A stretch of DNA of 55,630 nucleotides from Thermus brockianus. GTDB taxonomy: Bacteria > Deinococcota > Deinococci > Deinococcales > Thermaceae. A program made the position numbers and the translations under genes. Each line of letters begins with the position of its first letter. Positions within the stretch are counted from its first letter, which is position 1. The notes under the pieces were generated by a model, which had not been told where the DNA came from, searched no databases, and saw only the letters and a program-made list of their open reading frames with translations. The stretch is from positions 15,503 through 71,132 of the forward strand of contig NZ_JAKEDV010000011.1 in NCBI RefSeq assembly GCF_021462505.1. Reading direction: 5' to 3'. Shown one piece after another: positions 52,292-55,630 of this stretch.

Positions 52292-52317
52292 AAAACCCCA
52301 GGCCCAAAGGCCTGGGG
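52292..52317 (-). terminator. Terminator of the rplJL unit
   Basis: A 9-bp perfect stem (CCCCAGGCC 52296-52304 with GGCCTGGGG 52309-52317), 4-base loop and TTTT tract on the reverse strand follow rplL. Confidence 0.85.
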
Positions 52318-52338
52318 GGCACCCCGTGGGGCGGGGGC

Positions 52339-52716
52339 TTACTTCAGCTCCACCACCGCGCCCACGGCCTCGAGCTTCTTCTTGATCTCCTCCGCCTCGG
52401 CCTTGGGGATGCCCTCCTTGACGGGGCCGCCCTTCTCCGCCAGGTCCTTGGCCTCCTTGAGGCCCAAGCCGGTGATGGCGCGAAGCTCCTTGATGACCTC
52501 CAGCTTCTTGGCCCCGGCGTCCTTGAGGATCACGTCAAACTCGGTCTTCTCCTCAGCGGGGGCAGCGGCCGCCGCCTGGGCAGGGGCCGCGGCCACGGCC
52601 ACGGGGGCCGCAGCGGTCACGCCCCAAGCCTCCTTGAGGACGTCAATGAGCTGCTTGAGTTCCAAAACCGTCGCCTGGGAAAGCTCTTCCTTGATGCGTT
52701 CTATGTCCAAAGCCAT
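52339..52716 (-). CDS. rplL: Ribosomal protein L7/L12
   Basis: The 125-residue stalk protein has an N-terminal dimer domain ([32 protein letters not shown]), an Ala-rich hinge ([23 protein letters not shown]) and a C-terminal domain ([68 protein letters not shown]). It recruits and stimulates translation factors. It follows rplJ by 10 bases in the usual JL order, with an AGGAGGT ribosome site. Confidence 0.98.
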   Translation of the reverse strand: MALDIERIKEELSQATVLELKQLIDVLKEAWGVTAAAPVAVAAAPAQAAAAAPAEEKTEFDVILKDAGAKKLEVIKELRAITGLGLKEAKDLAEKGGPVKEGIPKAEAEEIKKKLEAVGAVVELK

Positions 52717-52726
52717 CTTCTACCTC

Positions 52727-53248
52727 CTACGCCGCCTTCTTCTCCGCGTACGCTTCCAAGATGCCTACCAGTTCCCGGGCCACGCCCCCCAGGACGCCCA
52801 CAAGCTCGGCCAGGGGCGCCTGCAGGACGCCCACAAGCTCCGCCCGGAGCTCGTCCATGGTGGGAAGCTCCGCCAGAGCCACCACGTCCTTGGCCGAGAG
52901 CACCTGGCCCTGCAGAAGGCCGCCCTTCGCCTCGGGGATGCCCTTGGGGTTCTTCTTGGAGAACTCCACCAGGGCCTTGGCCGCCGCCACCGGGTCCTCG
53001 TAGAAGACCACGGCGCTCGGGCCCTGAAGCCCGTCCAGTTTGGGCAGGCCAAGCTCCTCCAGGGCGATGCGGATCAGGGTGTTCTTGGCTACAAAAAGCC
53101 GCGCCCCCTTCTCCTTCAGGGCCTGGCGCAGGGCGTGGGTTTCCTTGGCGGAAAGCCCCTGGTAGTTCACCAGGAAGAAGGAGCCACGGGCCGCCTCAAG
53201 GCTTTCCTTGAGGGCGGCAAGAAGCTCAACGTTGCGCTTGTTTGGCAC
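52727..53248 (-). CDS. rplJ: Ribosomal protein L10
   Basis: The 173-residue protein anchors the L12 dimers. It reads [66 protein letters not shown], and its long C-terminal helix ([37 protein letters not shown]) gives three repeated L12-binding segments, as expected for thermophiles. The true start is GTG at 53248 with GGGAGGAAGG upstream; the frame stays open for 48 codons further into the leader, but that part is not L10-like. Confidence 0.97.
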   Translation of the reverse strand: MPNKRNVELLAALKESLEAARGSFFLVNYQGLSAKETHALRQALKEKGARLFVAKNTLIRIALEELGLPKLDGLQGPSAVVFYEDPVAAAKALVEFSKKNPKGIPEAKGGLLQGQVLSAKDVVALAELPTMDELRAELVGVLQAPLAELVGVLGGVARELVGILEAYAEKKAA

Positions 53249-53391
53249 GCCTTCCTCCCTTTTGGGGCAGGGGAACCCCGACCGGTTTTCGGGCTTTACG
53301 AAACGCTCCCCCTCAAGCGCCTCGGCGGGATGTTTAAGGCCTAAAGCCCCCCGCTGTCTTGGGCCTGGGCGCAAGTGCGCCCGGGGTGCCA
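53249..53391 (-). ncRNA. L10 leader (autoregulatory mRNA region)
   Basis: About 143 untranslated bases separate the rplJ promoter from its GTG. They contain a strong hairpin GGGCGC-ACTT-GCGCCC near the 5' end and further GC-rich complementary segments. In bacteria this region binds L10(L12)4 and represses translation. The call rests on position, length and structure potential, not on a covariance search. Confidence 0.6.
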
Positions 53392-53397
53392 CCCTGG

Positions 53398-53426
53398 AGT
53401 CTAAAAGAAAGGGGGCCTGGCGTCAA
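53398..53426 (-). promoter_or_regulatory. rplJL promoter
   Basis: The -35 TTGACG (53421-53426), 17-base spacer and -10 TAGACT (53398-53403). The -35 lies in and next to the loop of the terminator that ends the upstream rplKA unit; the T tract of that terminator forms part of the spacer. Confidence 0.75.
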
Positions 53427-53437
53427 GCCAGGCCCCC
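53403..53437 (-). terminator. Terminator after rplA
   Basis: An 11-bp perfect stem (GGGGGCCTGGC / GCCAGGCCCCC), loop TTGAC and TTTCTTTT tract on the reverse strand, 13 bases after the rplA stop. It is interlocked with the rplJL promoter. Confidence 0.85.
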
Positions 53438-53449
53438 CTATCCTGCCCT

Positions 53450-54131
53450 TTAGGAGTGGGGGTTGATGCGGATGCTCGGCCCCATGGTGCTCGTCACGTA
53501 GACCGAGCGCAGGAAGGTACCCTTGGCCGCTTCAGGCTTGCTGGCCTCGAGGGCCTTGATGAAGGCGCGGATGTTATCGGCCAGCTTCTCCGGGGGGAAG
53601 CTCGCCTTGCCCACGGGGGCATGGATGGCCCCGGTCTTATCGTTGCGGAACTCAATCCGCCCCGCCTTGATCTCCCGGATGATCTCCCCGATGTTGAAGC
53701 CCACGGTGCCCGCCTTGGGGTTGGGCAGGAGGCCCCTGGGACCCAGGATGCGGCCCAGCTTGGAGCCCACCGCACCCATCACGTCCGGGGTGGCCACCAC
53801 GGCGTCAAAGTCCAGCCAACCATCCAGGATCTTCTGGATGATCTCCTCCCCGCCCACGTAGTCAGCCCCGGCCTCCTCCGCCTCCTTGATCTTCTCCCCC
53901 TTGGCGATGGCCAAAACCCGCACCTGCTTGCCAAGGCCATGGGGCAAGGAAACGGTGCCCCGCACGTTCTGGTCGGACTTGCGGGGGTCAATGCCCAGCT
54001 TGGCGTGGACCTCCACGGTTTCGTCAAACTTGGCCGTGGCCAGCTCTTTCACCAGCTGGGCCGCCTCGTCAATGGTGTAGACCCGGTTCGGGTCCACCTT
54101 CTCCAAGAGGGCGCGGTAGCGCTTGCCGTGC

Positions 54132-54139
<8 letters not shown>
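53450..54139 (-). CDS. rplA: Ribosomal protein L1
   Basis: The 229-residue protein of the L1 stalk guides exit of tRNA and can repress its own operon. [66 protein letters not shown] and [27 protein letters not shown] are the family motifs. The C-terminal part returns to domain I. The start overlaps the rplK stop by 8 bases. Confidence 0.98.
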
Positions 54140-54575
<436 letters not shown>

Positions 54576-54618
54576 TTTTCCCTCCTAGGCTCCCCCCAAG
54601 TTGGGGGTGCAGACGCCT

Positions 54619-55173
54619 TTAGGCCTTGACCACCTGGGAGAAATCCAATTCCACAGGGGTCTCGCGCCCGAAGATGGTGACCATGACCTTGACCTTGCCC
54701 TTTTCCGGGTTGATCTCGGTCACGGTGCCGGTAAAGTCCGCGAAGGGGCCGGAGACCACGCGGACCTGGTCCCCTTCCCGGAAGGCCACCTGGGCCTTGG
54801 GGGCTTCCTTCTTCCCCAACAGGCCGGAGACCTCGAGGATGTGCCGCACCTCGTCCGGGGAAAGGGGTACTGGACGGCTTCCCGCCCCCACGAAGCCGGT
54901 GATGCCCGGGGTGTTCCGCACCACCTCCCAGGCCTCGTTGGGCTCCTCCTCGTCCCCCAGATCCATCTGCACGAAGAGGTAACCGGGGAAGAGCTTCTTC
55001 TTGACGACCTCCTTCTTCCCCCCCTCGCGGAGTTCCACCACCTCCTCCGTGGGTATCAGGACCTGGAAGATCTTGTCTTGAAGGCCAAAGGCCTGGATGC
55101 GCTTCTCCAGGTTGGCCTTGGCTTTCTCCTCCTGCCCCACGTAGGTGTGGACCGCGTACCATTCAATGCTCAT
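54619..55173 (-). CDS. nusG: Transcription antitermination/elongation factor NusG
   Basis: The 184-residue protein has the NGN domain ([73 protein letters not shown]) and the C-terminal KOW domain ([54 protein letters not shown]). It binds RNA polymerase and links it to ribosomes or Rho. ATGA overlap with secE. Confidence 0.98.
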   Translation of the reverse strand: MSIEWYAVHTYVGQEEKAKANLEKRIQAFGLQDKIFQVLIPTEEVVELREGGKKEVVKKKLFPGYLFVQMDLGDEEEPNEAWEVVRNTPGITGFVGAGSRPVPLSPDEVRHILEVSGLLGKKEAPKAQVAFREGDQVRVVSGPFADFTGTVTEINPEKGKVKVMVTIFGRETPVELDFSQVVKA

Positions 55174-55352
55174 CGCAAAAGCCCTATGAGAAAGCGGAAA
55201 ACCAGGTCGTAAAGGCCCAGGAGCACCATGAACGCCAAGGTGAAGAGGAGAACCGCCTGGGTACCCTCCACGATCTGCTCGCGCGTGGGCCAGGTAACCC
55301 GGGCCAGTTCCGCCCGGGCTTCCTGGAAGTAGCGGACAATCCGGGCAAACAT
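55170..55352 (-). CDS. secE: Preprotein translocase subunit SecE
   Basis: The 60-residue one-segment membrane protein reads [31 protein letters not shown] followed by the membrane helix [25 protein letters not shown]. It is nearly identical to the structurally known Thermus SecE. The ATG at 55352 overlaps the rpmG stop (TGATG); a longer frame upstream is rpmG sequence read out of frame. Confidence 0.97.
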   Translation of the reverse strand: MFARIVRYFQEARAELARVTWPTREQIVEGTQAVLLFTLAFMVLLGLYDLVFRFLIGLLR

Positions 55353-55516
55353 CAGGCCTTCACTTCCCGGTGCACGGTGTGCTTGTCGCACCAGGGGCAG
55401 TACTTCTTAAGCTCCAGCTTGGAGGTGGTGTTGCGCTTGTTCTTCTCGGTGGCGTAGTTGCGGCGCTTGCACTCGGTGCACTCCAAGAGGATCTTGATGC
55501 GGACCTCGCTGGCCAT
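55352..55516 (-). CDS. rpmG: Ribosomal protein L33
   Basis: The 54-residue protein reads [53 protein letters not shown]. Two CxxC pairs (CTEC, CPWC) show the zinc-binding form. A GAGGTGAGGC ribosome site precedes the ATG. Standard position between tuf and secE; no tRNA-Trp gene is present in the gap. Confidence 0.97.
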   Translation of the reverse strand: MASEVRIKILLECTECKRRNYATEKNKRNTTSKLELKKYCPWCDKHTVHREVKA

Positions 55517-55532
55517 GCCTCACCTCGCAAAG

Positions 55533-55555
55533 AGGGGGGAGGAGGCCTCCCCCCT
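55533..55555 (-). terminator. Hairpin between tuf and rpmG
   Basis: A 10-bp perfect stem (AGGGGGGAGG / CCTCCCCCCT) with a 3-base loop is followed on the reverse strand by only CTCTTTG. It is probably a partial terminator or processing site that lowers expression of rpmG-secE relative to tuf. Confidence 0.6.
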
Positions 55556-55560
55556 AGGGC

Positions 55561-55630
55561 TCACTCCAGGATTTTGGTGACCACGCCGGCACCCACGGTC
55601 CGCCCACCCTCACGGATGGCAAACCGCAAA
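55561..55630 (-). CDS. tuf: Elongation factor Tu, C-terminal end
   Basis: Only the last 22 or so codons are present: LRFAIREGGRTVGAGVVTKILE and TGA. This is the invariant C-terminus of EF-Tu. The rest lies beyond the right edge. EF-Tu delivers aminoacyl-tRNA to the ribosome. Confidence 0.97.
   Translation of the reverse strand, partial: LRFAIREGGRTVGAGVVTKILE

Noticed and set aside
55517..55560. tRNA-Trp gene often found near tuf-secE
   Set aside because: The gap is only 44 bases and holds a hairpin; no tRNA cloverleaf is possible.

Overview
This window is chromosomal DNA of a Thermus species. Base composition is very high GC (about 69% by eye), codon third positions are almost all G or C, and many proteins closely resemble T. 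thermophilus families: GyrB, L10, SecE, L33, the EF-Tu tail, proline dehydrogenase, P5C dehydrogenase and the two-activity oxoamine synthase. From memory the P5C dehydrogenase differs from the T. thermophilus protein at many positions, so this may be a related species rather than T. thermophilus itself. Genes are packed tightly, with stop/start overlaps such as ATGA and GTGA, and there is no gene-free stretch over 300 bases.

Layout, left to right. (1) 1-2326, reverse: trpE-trpG-trpD with a leader peptide carrying two tandem Trp codons and an attenuator. (2) 2332-5513, reverse: proline catabolism operon (GntR regulator, proline dehydrogenase, P5C dehydrogenase). (3) 5555-7139, reverse: a CsgG-like lipoprotein and an exported partner. 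(4) 7179-10974: a ParB-like protein, kbl/bioF, a TaqI-type DNA methyltransferase with no restriction gene beside it, and a small membrane protein. (5) 11089-17813: gyrB, hrpB, a HAD-like protein, an SCP2-like protein, a zinc alcohol dehydrogenase, an isolated promoter-terminator unit and a UspA-like protein. (6) 17846-23348: lptF-lptG-lptD-like genes and a lipoprotein. (7) 23341-32400: SDR, VanZ, methylmalonyl-CoA epimerase, FAD dehydrogenase, multi-cluster ferredoxin, chorismate mutase-DAHP synthase, tatAC, glmU, lgt, glutaredoxin-like and DUF456 genes. (8) 32475-38695: alanine dehydrogenase, CoA-transferase, topA, a small cupin-like protein and VanW.

(9) 38780-47692 is the most distinctive region: a type IV pilus/type II secretion-like operon. 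It holds a major pilin, an O-antigen-ligase-type glycosyltransferase, five minor pilins, a GspL/PilMN-like platform protein, a dedicated GspE/PilB ATPase, a GspF/PilC protein and a GspM/PilO-like protein. No secretin, prepilin peptidase or retraction ATPase is present. The pilin part has visibly less GC-biased codons than its surroundings. (10) 47660-52273: a pseudouridine synthase, a decayed HEPN-domain gene, alaX, SDR, acyl-CoA dehydrogenase and ubiX. (11) 52292-55630, reverse: rplL-rplJ with its leader, rplA-rplK-nusG-secE-rpmG and the end of tuf.

Two window-wide signals stand out. First, TCGA, the target of TaqI-type restriction-modification, occurs about 50 times by manual count. All but one lie inside CTCGAGG read on one strand or the other, and about 41 are the full palindrome CCTCGAGG, in several reading frames. 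Second, about 21 start codons are preceded at 5-8 bases by a TAnnnT -10 element, which predicts widespread leaderless transcription.
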